NCBI GenBank assembly: GCA_023386675.1
Contig: JAEWJG010000277.1
Span: forward strand, 1 to 5,640
Source: Actinomycetes bacterium
GTDB taxonomy: Bacteria > Actinomycetota > Actinomycetes > Actinomycetales > Microbacteriaceae
Length of the DNA stretch: 5,640 nucleotides
Direction of reading: 5' to 3'
The translations under genes and the position numbers were made by a program. Shown here piece after piece: positions 5,609 through 5,640 of the stretch (its first letter is position 1; every line of letters begins with the position of its first letter). The notes beneath the pieces are model-generated. The model searched no databases, was not told where the DNA came from, and saw nothing but the letters and a program-made list of their open reading frames with translations.

Positions 5609-5640
5609 ACAGGAAAAACGTCTCGCGACCAGTGTGATCG

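Noticed and set aside
5611..5640. Terminator or start of another gene at the right edge
   Set aside because: On the minus strand a T-run follows only a 3-bp stem (GTC/GAC). On the plus strand the GTG at 5632 is followed at once by TGA. The window ends too soon to say more.

Overview
The window is chromosomal DNA of a high-GC actinobacterium. Protein resemblance (an actinobacterial PfkA with GGEGT and PKTIDND signatures, a 135-aa family I associate with Microbacteriaceae, a DUF3224 protein), GTG starts and promoters that place transcription start on the ATG point to Microbacteriaceae, perhaps near Leifsonia. The genus is a guess from recall, not a search result.

Layout. Bases 1-362 hold no gene. 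They form a tandem array with an exact 107-bp period. Each unit has a 54-bp imperfect inverted repeat (two 19-nt arms around a 16-nt loop) and a 53-bp spacer, and the array is cut by the left window edge. It stops 33 bp before a plus-strand gene for an FMN-dependent alpha-hydroxy-acid oxidoreductase of the lactate 2-monooxygenase type (396-1694). That gene converges on a block of four minus-strand genes, and the two facing stop codons share one 8-bp palindrome. Read 5' to 3' on the minus strand, the block is: a stand-alone CYTH-domain protein (4872-4249), 6-phosphofructokinase pfkA (4152-3124), a zinc-less quinone-oxidoreductase-like MDR enzyme (3048-2125), and a 135-aa uncharacterised protein (2094-1687). 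Gaps are 96, 75 and 30 bp. The last two genes look co-transcribed; pfkA has its own candidate promoter. Divergent from CYTH, across 76 bp, lie a plus-strand DUF3224 protein (4949-5341) and a 66-aa very acidic protein (5385-5585). Both have a TANNNT -10 box six bases before the ATG and no Shine-Dalgarno sequence, so both are probably leaderless. The last 55 bases hold a short 8-bp tandem repeat and no recognisable gene.

Functionally the genes are housekeeping: pfkA commits fructose-6-phosphate to glycolysis, and the lactate-monooxygenase-type enzyme would oxidise an alpha-hydroxy acid such as lactate. No direct link to the CYTH, MDR or DUF3224 proteins is visible. The least explained element is the 107-bp hairpin array upstream of the lactate-monooxygenase-type gene. 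It contains a promoter-like TTGACG/TAACGT pair, an 11-bp internal dyad in most arms, and arms that can pair in alternative ways.
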